Made by a program: the position numbers and the translations under genes. From assembly GCA_020558355.1 (NCBI GenBank), contig JAJCKG010000011.1, forward strand, positions 1 to 64,000: 64,000 bases of DNA, written 5' to 3'. Source of the DNA: a bacterium 210820-DFI.6.37. Lineage in GTDB: Bacteria; Bacillota; Clostridia; Peptostreptococcales; Anaerovoracaceae. The notes under the pieces are model-generated. The model saw only the letters and a program-made list of their open reading frames with translations, did no database searches and had not been told where the DNA came from. This document shows, one piece after another, positions 16,485-23,163 of the stretch (position 1 is its first letter; each line of letters begins with the position of its first letter).

Positions 16485-16532
16485 TAAAAAACCGTATATT
16501 TTTTCATCAGAACTGAGGGAAAAATATACGGT
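16485..16532 (-). terminator. Terminator after the PIN-like gene
   Basis: ACCGTATATTTTTCC and GGAAAAAATATACGGT (16491-16532) form a 14-bp stem. On the minus strand this is followed by TTTTTTATT. Confidence 0.8.
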
Positions 16533-16616
16533 AATAGAAGTTCAAGTCTTTTATGTGCCTTTTCTCGATTTAGCAGCTCCACGGGCGTTCTGCCAGCTGA
16601 TGCCCCGATCTGTATT

Positions 16617-17705
16617 TTATAATTTTCGCAACACGGCCAGATGGGGCTTTATAATATGATAGAACACCATGCCTTCATCCTGTCCCAGCGCTTTGACCAG
16701 AAAGCGGTTCAGATTGGACAGATTGTTTTTCGGCGCTTTATAACCGATCTCCGCAAGTCTTTCTATCTCCTCATCTTTATATCCTGAAAGCTCCAGCATC
16801 AAGGTCATGTAAGCGCTGGCTCTTTCCTTTCTGCTGCTCAGGTGCTGGGCCTTCAAAAGGTCATGAAACTCCTCATTTTCCTTTATACAGCGATATACGC
16901 CGCCGCCTGTTTCCTGTCCAAACATGGCGCAGCAGGCTGTATTAAGCATACTTTTATTTTTTATAGAAATGGATTTTGCCAGTTCCATTACACGTTCAGG
17001 GACTTGCTTGTCCTGGCCGCACGCTTCCAGCAGTTTTTCCTCCAGAAGCCGCTGCCGCTGGGTGACTGCGGAAATCCGCAAAGTATCCTCCTGAGAAGCT
17101 TCTGTCGCCTGGCCCTGCTCCGTTTTCGCAGGCTGGACCGGCGGCTGACTTTTAATCTGTTTTTTTCCATCTTCCTTCCGGCGGTTCTTTGGTAAAAGAG
17201 ATCCTCGTTCCGATTTCAAGCCGCCGCGCCCTGGCTGACTTCCATTTTCTTTTCTGTCTTTTTTCGGGTTCTTGCCGCTGTCTTCGCCCTTTGTCCGTGA
17301 CCGGACGGCCGCCGTATTGAGCCGGATGATCCGCCGCCCCTGCTTCCTCCAGTATTTTACAACCGCGTCATAGCCGGTATCATTGCTCAAAATAATATAT
17401 TCATAATTTGGACGCGCCGCTATGTAAACCCCCAGCTGCGAAACCAGCTGAAAGTCCAGGGCATTGCTTCCTGTAAAGCACTCGATCCATTCGATCTTTG
17501 GCTTTCTTGTCTCCCGCAGCAGCTTTACCGTTTCATATTTCATATTGCAGGTGTTTTTGGTATAAAAAACGGTTACCTTGTCCCTTTTCATCTCTTTACT
17601 GAACAGCATATCGCAGACCCAGCGATCCGCTGTATTTTCACTGTCAATGAGCCAATGGCGCTTTGGCTTTTTACTTTTTATGTTTCTGTTGAATTTCAGT
17701 ACCAT
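16617..17705 (-). CDS. PIN/NYN-like domain protein with a basic linker and helical C-terminus
   Basis: 362 residues from ATG 17705. An upstream GTG at 17747 is rejected because a promoter -10 box ends 5 nt before it, so transcription starts at about that point. AAGGGAG precedes ATG 17705. Residues 15-125 have the spacing of PIN/NYN ribonuclease folds: D21 in HWLIDSEN, D84 in SNALDFQL, and D109 and D113 in ILSNDTGYDAVV. A lysine- and arginine-rich, low-complexity linker follows (about 130-220), then a helical domain. The domain call is inferred from motif spacing. Likely an RNA-acting enzyme; partner unknown. Monocistronic. Confidence 0.6.
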   Translation of the reverse strand: MVLKFNRNIKSKKPKRHWLIDSENTADRWVCDMLFSKEMKRDKVTVFYTKNTCNMKYETVKLLRETRKPKIEWIECFTGSNALDFQLVSQLGVYIAARPNYEYIILSNDTGYDAVVKYWRKQGRRIIRLNTAAVRSRTKGEDSGKNPKKDRKENGSQPGRGGLKSERGSLLPKNRRKEDGKKQIKSQPPVQPAKTEQGQATEASQEDTLRISAVTQRQRLLEEKLLEACGQDKQVPERVMELAKSISIKNKSMLNTACCAMFGQETGGGVYRCIKENEEFHDLLKAQHLSSRKERASAYMTLMLELSGYKDEEIERLAEIGYKAPKNNLSNLNRFLVKALGQDEGMVFYHIIKPHLAVLRKL

Positions 17706-17751
17706 AATTTCTCGTTGCTCCCTTACAGATTTTTTACACTTTTCCACTGCT

Positions 17752-17781
17752 ATTATAATGCAGGAAGGGCTTTGGGCGCAA
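17752..17781 (-). promoter_or_regulatory. Promoter of the PIN-like gene
   Basis: TTGCGC (17776-17781), an 18-nt spacer and TATAAT (17752-17757) on the minus strand. It fixes the start codon at 17705. The stretch 17782-17920 to its left-hand upstream side is AT-rich with no gene. Confidence 0.65.
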
Positions 17782-18035
17782 TCAGCTAATCTGGTTGTTT
17801 TTTGCTTGGGATTCGATTCAGCTTTATTTTTTCACCTCAATTCAAATTTTTTATTTGAATTGATTGATTTTTAGATTTCATTGCACAATAATTAAAATGA
17901 AATAAATAAAAAATACACCAAAAAAGACCCCAAATAGCGCTGACTGTAATTTTGCTGTCAGTAACGGGGCCAAATTAGACCTGTTGAGCCTATTAAACTG
18001 AATATATTTACCAAGGCAGCCGGGAGGACGTGTTG

Positions 18036-18067
18036 CCACTCGCTCCGAGCCTATCGGGAGGGGGTGG
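18036..18067 (+). promoter_or_regulatory. Leader hairpin sequestering the toxin ribosome site
   Basis: CCACTCGCTCC (18036-18046) can pair with GGAGGGGGTGG (18057-18067), which contains the Shine-Dalgarno of the small toxin ORF starting at 18072. Ten of eleven positions pair. A further hairpin CTGAC/GTCAG lies near 17941-17962. Structured leaders that delay translation are usual in type I toxin mRNAs. Confidence 0.55.
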
Positions 18068-18071
18068 TGTT

Positions 18072-18155
18072 ATGGTTACATATGACGGATTATTCCAGTT
18101 TGTGATTATGCTTTGTGCTGTTGCAACATTAGTTCTTTGTCTCCATAAAAAATAA
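18072..18155 (+). CDS. Small hydrophobic holin-like type I toxin (27 residues)
   Basis: ATG 18072 to TAA 18153-18155. The peptide starts MVTYDGLFQFVIMLC and continues as one hydrophobic helix ending in LHKK. The MVTY(D/E)GLF start and single helix with a basic tail match the putative holin-like/TxpA-Fst class of membrane toxins. GGAGGGGGTGGTG is the ribosome site. A convergent antisense RNA with its own perfect promoter overlaps the 3' end, which is the genetic layout of TxpA/RatA and Fst. Toxicity is inferred. Confidence 0.75.
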   Translation: MVTYDGLFQFVIMLCAVATLVLCLHKK

Positions 18156-18187
18156 CCGTCCTGCCCTGGAAAAGCTGACGGTTATTT
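18150..18187. terminator. Shared bidirectional terminator of toxin mRNA and antisense RNA
   Basis: AAATAACCGTC (18150-18160) pairs perfectly with GACGGTTATTT (18177-18187) around a 16-nt loop. On the minus strand it is followed by TTTTTT; on the plus strand by an AT-rich tail. It ends both converging transcripts, so their 3' ends are complementary. Confidence 0.8.
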
Positions 18188-18240
18188 AACCTATTCTTGC
18201 CGGGACGGGTGGTGCGTGCACCTTACCGGCTGTCTTGTTA
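18150..18240 (-). ncRNA. Antisense RNA antitoxin candidate
   Basis: Starting at about 18240 from the promoter at 18246-18274 and ending in the shared terminator, this gives an RNA of about 95 nt with no ORF. It contains a TGCACGCA segment and a C-rich stretch that could interact with the toxin leader. It overlaps the last bases of the toxin ORF and its 3' UTR. Function is inferred from layout. Confidence 0.65.
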
Positions 18241-18245
18241 AGTAC

Positions 18246-18274
18246 ATTATACGCGGAATTACTGAAAAAGTCAA
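18246..18274 (-). promoter_or_regulatory. Strong promoter of the antisense RNA
   Basis: TTGACT (18269-18274), a 17-nt spacer and a perfect TATAAT (18246-18251) on the minus strand. It has no protein gene downstream, only the antisense RNA. Confidence 0.85.
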
Positions 18275-18345
18275 TAAACAAAAGCCCCGCACAGCTGTAC
18301 AGGGGCCTATGCCGTGCCTGTAATAGATAATAGTTAAAAGCGAGC

Positions 18346-18388
18346 AAAAACCGCCAAACTCCTAAAATCAAGCGATTTGGCGGTTTTT
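18346..18388 (-). terminator. Terminator of tRNA-Arg
   Basis: AAAAACCGCCAAA (18346-18358) pairs perfectly over 13 bp with TTTGGCGGTTTTT (18376-18388), immediately 3' of the tRNA on the minus strand. A second, weaker GC-rich hairpin (about 18283-18301) lies before the antisense promoter. Confidence 0.88.
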
Positions 18389-18391
18389 CAA

Positions 18392-18467
18392 TGGCACCCC
18401 CGAGATGATTCGAACATCCGACGCACGGTTTAGGAAACCGACGCTCTATCCCCTGAGCTACGGGGGC
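18392..18467 (-). tRNA. tRNA-Arg (anticodon CCT)
   Basis: 76 nt including an encoded CCA. The acceptor GCCCCCG pairs with CGGGGGT. The D arm GCTC/GAGC is present. The anticodon stem encloses the loop TTCCTAA, with CCT at positions 34-36 reading AGG. The T arm is GGATG-TTCGAAT-CATCT. It has its own promoter and terminator. tRNA genes are common integration sites, and the toxin-antitoxin pair sits just 3' of it. Confidence 0.95.
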
Positions 18468-18488
18468 ACGCTTTTCAATTGCTTTTTT

Positions 18489-18518
18489 ATCATACCACAA
18501 CTCCGCTGTGGATTTCAA
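18489..18518 (-). promoter_or_regulatory. Promoter of tRNA-Arg
   Basis: TTGAAA (18513-18518), an 18-nt spacer and TATGAT (18489-18494) on the minus strand, about 20 bp before the tRNA. Confidence 0.65.
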
Positions 18519-18617
18519 CAGGAAAATACCTGGCCGGGTTATTGGCCGAAACTGTAACAACCTCTTTTATTCAGCGTAATGTTTCTATAAATACGCGGTT
18601 CACGGCCCCTTTATTTT

Positions 18618-18665
18618 GCTTTTCAGTCCTAAGAAGGGAAATTTCCCTCTTCAGGACCGAAAAGC
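18618..18665. repeat. 48-bp imperfect palindrome
   Basis: Each 24-nt arm starts GCTTTTC and reaches a centre of GGGAAA/TTTCCC. 20 of 24 positions are complementary and neither side is followed by a T run. It lies in the 18519-18794 gap downstream of the AEC gene, a stretch with no convincing ORF. It may be a remnant of a small palindromic element or an RNA-processing hairpin. Confidence 0.6.
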
Positions 18666-18794
18666 GCATTGGAAAACGTTGAAAATACAGTAACATTCCA
18701 CTAAAACGCGGGAGGTGTTTCAGAAATCGGCCAATAGCTCCGATGAGCGATGAGCCCAATGAATGGGCTTGTGTGAAAGCCGCTCCCTTACGCC

Positions 18795-19721
18795 TTACAG
18801 CTCCACAATAATCGCAAAGAGCGGGATAATAATAATGGAAATCACCGTGGAAAGAAGGACCGCTTTGGTGGCAAAGCAGGATTCTCCCTTATACTTCTGG
18901 CTGAAAATTGTGGCCACGGAAGCGATAGGCATTCCAAAGCACAGAACCAGCACTTTTTCCAGAATCCGAAAGTCCCCGGCCCACAGCTTCAGCAAAATCA
19001 GCGCCAGCAGCGGAACTGCTATGACTTTTCCGACGCAGGCAGCGTAGGCTTTCCAATCCCCTGCTACTTCCTTCACTTTCAATCCGGACAGCTGATAACC
19101 GATGGCGAACATAATCAGCGGAGTAGTCGCCGCTCCGATCATTCCCACAGCGCCGCCCAAAAGCTCCGGAAGACGGATATTCAAAAGGAACAGTACCAGC
19201 CCCAGCAGCACCCCGATCAGGCCGGGACTTAAAACCTGTTTCACGCCCACCTTCAGCTCCGCTCCGGCGGACTTCTGAATCAGGGCCATACCTACTGTAA
19301 ACATGAGAACATCATTGATCATTTCCAGAATAGCCGCAAAGAAAACGGCTTCGTTTCCATAAAGAGCCTGTACCACCGGTATTCCTACGAATCCTACATT
19401 TCCGAAAATCAACATGAACATAAACAGATATTTTCTCGATACCGGCAGCTTCATAAGCTTTACCACCGGCACGCTGACGAGCAGCATCACCGCGTAAATG
19501 ATCAGAGCCACCGCCAATATGTACTCGCAATCCTTCAAGGTCTGCACGCTGAATTCCATCTGCATAGCGTCAATAACCAGACAGGGCAGCGTCAAATTAA
19601 GAACCAGGCTGGAAAGCGCGTCATTCTGGTCCGTGGTAATGACCTGCTTTCTTCCGAAAATAAAGCCGGGAATAATAAGAATAAATACCATTAGCAGAGA
19701 GCTTAAAATAGGCCAGATCAT
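18795..19721 (-). CDS. AEC-family transporter (copy 1)
   Basis: 308 residues from ATG 19721, which follows a near-perfect AAGGAGGTAAGAAAC. Longer in-frame starts are rejected. Ten hydrophobic segments are visible, with the LxLPCLVIDAMQ region near residue 50 and TTPLIMFAIGYQLSG near 200, characteristic of the auxin efflux carrier (AEC) family. These are permeases for malate-like acids or amino acids. It is a clear paralogue of the next gene, with the same length and motifs throughout. Confidence 0.88.
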   Translation of the reverse strand: MIWPILSSLLMVFILIIPGFIFGRKQVITTDQNDALSSLVLNLTLPCLVIDAMQMEFSVQTLKDCEYILAVALIIYAVMLLVSVPVVKLMKLPVSRKYLFMFMLIFGNVGFVGIPVVQALYGNEAVFFAAILEMINDVLMFTVGMALIQKSAGAELKVGVKQVLSPGLIGVLLGLVLFLLNIRLPELLGGAVGMIGAATTPLIMFAIGYQLSGLKVKEVAGDWKAYAACVGKVIAVPLLALILLKLWAGDFRILEKVLVLCFGMPIASVATIFSQKYKGESCFATKAVLLSTVISIIIIPLFAIIVEL

Positions 19722-19737
19722 GTTTCTTACCTCCTTA

Positions 19738-19793
19738 CTAAAAATGCCGCAAACGCTCCGGTTCGACAACTCGTACTGGAATGTTCGCGGCAT
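19738..19793 (-). terminator. Hairpin with T run in the leader of AEC copy 1
   Basis: On the minus strand ATGCCGCGAAC (19783-19793) pairs with GTTTGCGGCAT (19744-19754), followed by TTTTAG. It sits only about 17 nt before the copy 1 ribosome site and 110 nt after the end of copy 2. It may terminate copy 2 with partial read-through, or act as an attenuator for copy 1. Confidence 0.6.
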
Positions 19794-19903
19794 CGTTACT
19801 ACATCTCTACTTATATAGTATTTTATACAGGAGGAATTTCAAACAAAAACGTCTTCCTTTTTCTCCCAGAATTCGACTCTTTCTTCTTTTGGAGCCGCAA
19901 AGG

Positions 19904-20833
19904 CTACAACTCTATAATAATGGCGAAAATTGGGATTGTAATAATAGACAGCACCGTGGAAAGCAGCACAGTCTTAGTCGCAAAGGCAGTCTCTCCCTTG
20001 TACTGCTGGCTGAAAATCGTTGTCGCGGAAGCTACCGGCATAGCAAAGCTGATGATAAGTACCTTTTCAAGAAGAGAAAATTCTCCGGCCCACAGCTTTA
20101 CAACCAGCAGCGTAATAACCGGAACCAGCAGAAGCTTCGCGAAGGAGATCACATAGACCTGCCAGTCTCCCACGATTTCCCGCAGCTTCAGGCCGCCCAG
20201 CTGAAAACCAATGACAAACATAGTCAGCGGAGTAGTGGCCGCTCCGATCATTTGTATGGAACCGGCCAGCATTTCCGGCAGCTGTATATTAAGCAGGAAC
20301 AGCAATAGCCCGATGATCACCCCGATCAGCCCCGGATTCAGAAACTGCTTTGGACTGATCTTCAGATCCGCGCCGGCGGAAAGCTGAATCAGCACGATGC
20401 CTACGGTAAACATGAGAATGTCATTGACCATCTCTAAAATAGCCGCGTAAAATACAGCTTCTGTTCCGTAAAGAGCCTTAATGACCGGGATCCCCAGGAA
20501 TCCCGTATTGCCAAAGATCAGCATGAAAACAGCCAGATACTGCTTTGTCTTCGTCATGCGCAGCGCCTTTGACAGCGGAAAGCTGATGGCCATAAGAATG
20601 GCAAAGACCACACAGGCTACCGCCAGCATATAGCCCGTATCCTTCAGAGTCTGTATGCTGAATTCCATCTGCATAGCGTCAATAACCAGGCAGGGCCAGG
20701 TCAGATTCACAACAATACTGGAAACCGCGCCGTTCTGATTATCTGTAATAATGGTTCGTTTTTTAAAGAAAATTCCCGGAATGATCAGAAGAAAGATCAT
20801 AATCAGAGAACTCAATATAGGCCAGACAAGCAT
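19904..20833 (-). CDS. AEC-family transporter (copy 2)
   Basis: 309 residues with ten hydrophobic segments. It shares most motifs with copy 1 (VWPILSSL start, LTWPCLVIDAMQMEFSIQTL, LFGNTGFLGIPV, ATTPLTMFVIGFQLGG). The two genes are tandem duplicates transcribed leftward, this one first. GGAGGTAGTAGGAAAGG precedes the start. The substrate may differ between copies: divergence concentrates in the middle loop. Confidence 0.88.
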   Translation of the reverse strand: MLVWPILSSLIMIFLLIIPGIFFKKRTIITDNQNGAVSSIVVNLTWPCLVIDAMQMEFSIQTLKDTGYMLAVACVVFAILMAISFPLSKALRMTKTKQYLAVFMLIFGNTGFLGIPVIKALYGTEAVFYAAILEMVNDILMFTVGIVLIQLSAGADLKISPKQFLNPGLIGVIIGLLLFLLNIQLPEMLAGSIQMIGAATTPLTMFVIGFQLGGLKLREIVGDWQVYVISFAKLLLVPVITLLVVKLWAGEFSLLEKVLIISFAMPVASATTIFSQQYKGETAFATKTVLLSTVLSIITIPIFAIIIEL

Positions 20834-20869
20834 CCTTTCCTACTACCTCCATTTTTCTATGATGAAAGA

Positions 20870-20963
20870 AGTGCTATAAACGCCCTTGTTTATCAGTCAA
20901 AAGCAAGGAAATTTATAGCACTCCGGCAATTTATATAATACCTGTCCTGTTCCTGTTTTGCAA
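20870..20963 (-). promoter_or_regulatory. Promoter and structured leader of the AEC pair
   Basis: TTGCAA (20958-20963), a 17-nt spacer and TATTAT (20935-20940) on the minus strand. The leader begins with a perfect 11-bp inverted repeat, AGTGCTATAAA (20870-20880) with TTTATAGCACT (20912-20922). Its loop carries an inner CCTTG/CAAGG stem. It could be an operator or an RNA switch; no known riboswitch class was recognised. The remaining 20964-21077 shows nothing. Confidence 0.65.
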
Positions 20964-21077
20964 TCGGAAAAATTATTTTTTGTGTTTTCTTTTTCCCTTC
21001 CGCATTGCCGTCTTTTGGGTCAGATCAAGGTTCGCCGGCCGCCTCACCCACAAGATATACTAATTTTTAAAAACCTA

Positions 21078-21106
21078 TATACAAAATATAGTTGCGGGTG
21101 TATAAT
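21078..21106 (+). promoter_or_regulatory. Promoter of the 97-residue protein gene
   Basis: TATACA (21078-21083), a 17-nt spacer and TATAAT (21101-21106). The leader is about 70 nt and ends in GGAGGAGG. Confidence 0.6.
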
Positions 21107-21184
21107 ATTTTTTGTTTAAAACGGGAAAATACGGGAATATATAATTTATATTACCAAAGCATGGATTTGGAGGAGGAGTTACAT

Positions 21185-21478
21185 ATGAATATCGCAATCA
21201 CAGGAAACGCCAGCCAGCAGGAAGCGCAGGCTTATGTAAATTATCTGGAAGAAAAATACGGAAGAAAGCTGGAAAGTCTGGACATCCAGCTGGACGGCGA
21301 CTATGCCGATCTGAACTATAAATTTTCTCACGTTCCTTTTGAACGGATCCGCAGAATCACCGGTTATCTGGTAGGAACCATGGATCACTGGAACGACGCT
21401 AAGACCGCGGAGGAGCGGGACCGGGTAAAACATTCTCTGGGAGAGACGGAAAACGCCGCCTCCATGGAGCAGCTGTAG
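21185..21478 (+). CDS. Small protein resembling the C-terminal region of anaerobic ribonucleotide reductase
   Basis: 97 residues from ATG 21185, chosen for the TTGGAGGAGG 7 nt upstream; a longer frame from 21092 overlaps the promoter. The segment RRITGYLVGTMDHWNDAK plus DRVKHS resembles the stretch of class III ribonucleotide reductase (NrdD) before its glycyl-radical C-terminus. No RGY glycyl-radical motif or cysteine is present, so it cannot be a reductase on its own. Stand-alone proteins of this kind occur in Clostridia without a known role. Monocistronic. Confidence 0.55.
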   Translation: MNIAITGNASQQEAQAYVNYLEEKYGRKLESLDIQLDGDYADLNYKFSHVPFERIRRITGYLVGTMDHWNDAKTAEERDRVKHSLGETENAASMEQL

Positions 21479-21553
21479 CCTTCAGCTTCAGGCCGCGGGG
21501 ACGTTTGCCATAAGCCGTAAGAAAAATAGCTTTATCATCATAATACAGAATCA

Positions 21554-21590
21554 GCCGCATTTCATAAGGGAATGCGGCAGTTTCGTTTTG
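21554..21590 (+). terminator. Terminator after the 97-residue protein gene
   Basis: GCCGCATT (21554-21561) pairs with AATGCGGC (21571-21578), followed by AGTTTCGTTTT. Confidence 0.75.
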
Positions 21591-21615
21591 AGCGGACAAG
21601 CTTTCCCGTATTTTC

Positions 21616-21644
21616 TTGTGTTTCTTTGCTAAAAATGCTATACT
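21616..21644 (+). promoter_or_regulatory. Promoter of the purB operon
   Basis: TTGTGT (21616-21621), a 17-nt spacer and TATACT (21639-21644), 74 bp before purB. No purine riboswitch is visible in the short leader. Confidence 0.75.
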
Positions 21645-21717
21645 GTATTCGGTGTTTTATGGAAAAAAATAATTAAAATATAATGGAATATATAAATGGA
21701 AGGAGTTTTCAATTTAC

Positions 21718-23145
21718 ATGAAGAATTATAACAGTCCTTTATCAGAACGATATCCAAGTAAGGAAATGAAATACCTGTTCTCTCCGGAGATGAAGTTCAA
21801 AACCTGGAGGAAACTCTGGATTGCCCTTGCTGAAACAGAGAAAGAGCTGGGGCTTGACATTACACAGGAACAAATAGATGAGTTAAAGGCTAACGCGGAC
21901 AACATCAATTATGACGTTGCCAAACAGCGGGAAGCCATCGTAAGACACGACGTCATGTCTCACGTTTACGCTTACGGCGTTCAGTGCCCAAAAGCAAAGG
22001 GGATCATCCACCTGGGGGCCACCTCCTGCTATGTGGGCGACAACACAGACCTGATCATTATGACCGAAGGTCTCAAGCTGATCCGCAAAAAGCTGATCAA
22101 TGTAATCGCAAAGCTTTCCGATTTCGCAGATCAGAACAAGAGCCTGCCTACGCTGGGCTTTACTCACTTCCAGCCCGCGCAGCCTACTACGGTGGGAAAG
22201 CGGGCCACCCTGTGGCTCCACGATCTGATTATGGATCTGGAGGATGTGGATCATCTGCTAGGCACTATGAAGCTGCTGGGATCCAAGGGGACCACCGGCA
22301 CACAGGCCAGCTTTCTTGAGCTCTTTGACGGAGACCGGGAAAAGGTAAAGAAGCTGGATCAGCGCATTGCGGAAAAAATGGGATACAGCGGCTGCTATCC
22401 GGTATCGGGCCAGACCTATTCCAGAAAAGTAGACAGCCGGGTCCTGAATGTTCTGTCCGGCATTGCCCAGAGCGCGCACAAATTTTCCAATGATATCCGC
22501 CTGCTGCAGCATCTGAAGGAAGTAGAAGAGCCTTTCGAAAAAAATCAGATCGGTTCCTCGGCTATGGCCTATAAACGCAATCCTATGAGAAGCGAACGAA
22601 TCGCAGCTCTAGCAAATTATGTGATGTCCGACGCTATGAATCCGGCTCTGACTGCCGCGACCCAATGGTTCGAACGGACTTTGGACGACTCGGCTAACAA
22701 GCGCATCAGCATGTCTGAAGGCTTCCTGGCCGTTGATGGCATCCTGGAGCTTTATCTCAACATAGCTTCCGGACTGGTGGTTTATCCCAAGGTTATCCAA
22801 GCTCGTCTCATGAGCGAGCTGCCTTTTATGGCGACAGAAAACATTCTGATGGATGCGGTAAAGGCCGGCGGGGACCGGCAGGAGCTGCACGAGCGGATCC
22901 GCACGCACTCCATGGCCGCGGGCAAACGGGTAAAAGAGGAAGGCCTGGACAACGACCTTCTGGACCGGATCGCCGCGGACCCCGCGTTCAACATGACAAA
23001 GGAACAGCTGACTGCCCTCATGAAACCGGAGAATTTCGTAGGCTGCGCGCCGGCTCAGACAGAAGAATTCCTTCAGCAGATCGTTGCCCCTGTTCTTGAA
23101 GCAAACAGAGAAGACCTCGGCATAACCGCTGAGATCAATGTATAG
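21718..23145 (+). CDS. purB: Adenylosuccinate lyase
   Basis: 475 residues. It cleaves adenylosuccinate to AMP and fumarate, and SAICAR to AICAR, in purine synthesis. The fumarase/aspartase signature GSSAMAYKRNPMRSE is at about 280-294. TSCYVGDNTD (about 102) and THFQPAQPTTVGKR (about 148) form the active site. GGAAGGAG precedes ATG 21718. purA follows 18 nt downstream, so both AMP-branch steps are cotranscribed. Confidence 0.95.
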   Translation: MKNYNSPLSERYPSKEMKYLFSPEMKFKTWRKLWIALAETEKELGLDITQEQIDELKANADNINYDVAKQREAIVRHDVMSHVYAYGVQCPKAKGIIHLGATSCYVGDNTDLIIMTEGLKLIRKKLINVIAKLSDFADQNKSLPTLGFTHFQPAQPTTVGKRATLWLHDLIMDLEDVDHLLGTMKLLGSKGTTGTQASFLELFDGDREKVKKLDQRIAEKMGYSGCYPVSGQTYSRKVDSRVLNVLSGIAQSAHKFSNDIRLLQHLKEVEEPFEKNQIGSSAMAYKRNPMRSERIAALANYVMSDAMNPALTAATQWFERTLDDSANKRISMSEGFLAVDGILELYLNIASGLVVYPKVIQARLMSELPFMATENILMDAVKAGGDRQELHERIRTHSMAAGKRVKEEGLDNDLLDRIAADPAFNMTKEQLTALMKPENFVGCAPAQTEEFLQQIVAPVLEANREDLGITAEINV

Positions 23146-23163
23146 ATAAGAAGGAGAAATCGA

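Noticed and set aside
16256..16582. 108-codon minus-strand frame in the intergenic gap
   Set aside because: It runs through three hairpins and over the TTGACA/TAGAAT promoter, with no ribosome site.
17706..17747. GTG at 17747 as start of the PIN-like gene
   Set aside because: A -10 box ends 5 nt upstream, so transcription starts at about this codon; ATG 17705 has a proper ribosome site.
21645..21717. Purine riboswitch before purB
   Set aside because: The leader is about 70 nt of AT-rich sequence with no paired three-stem layout.
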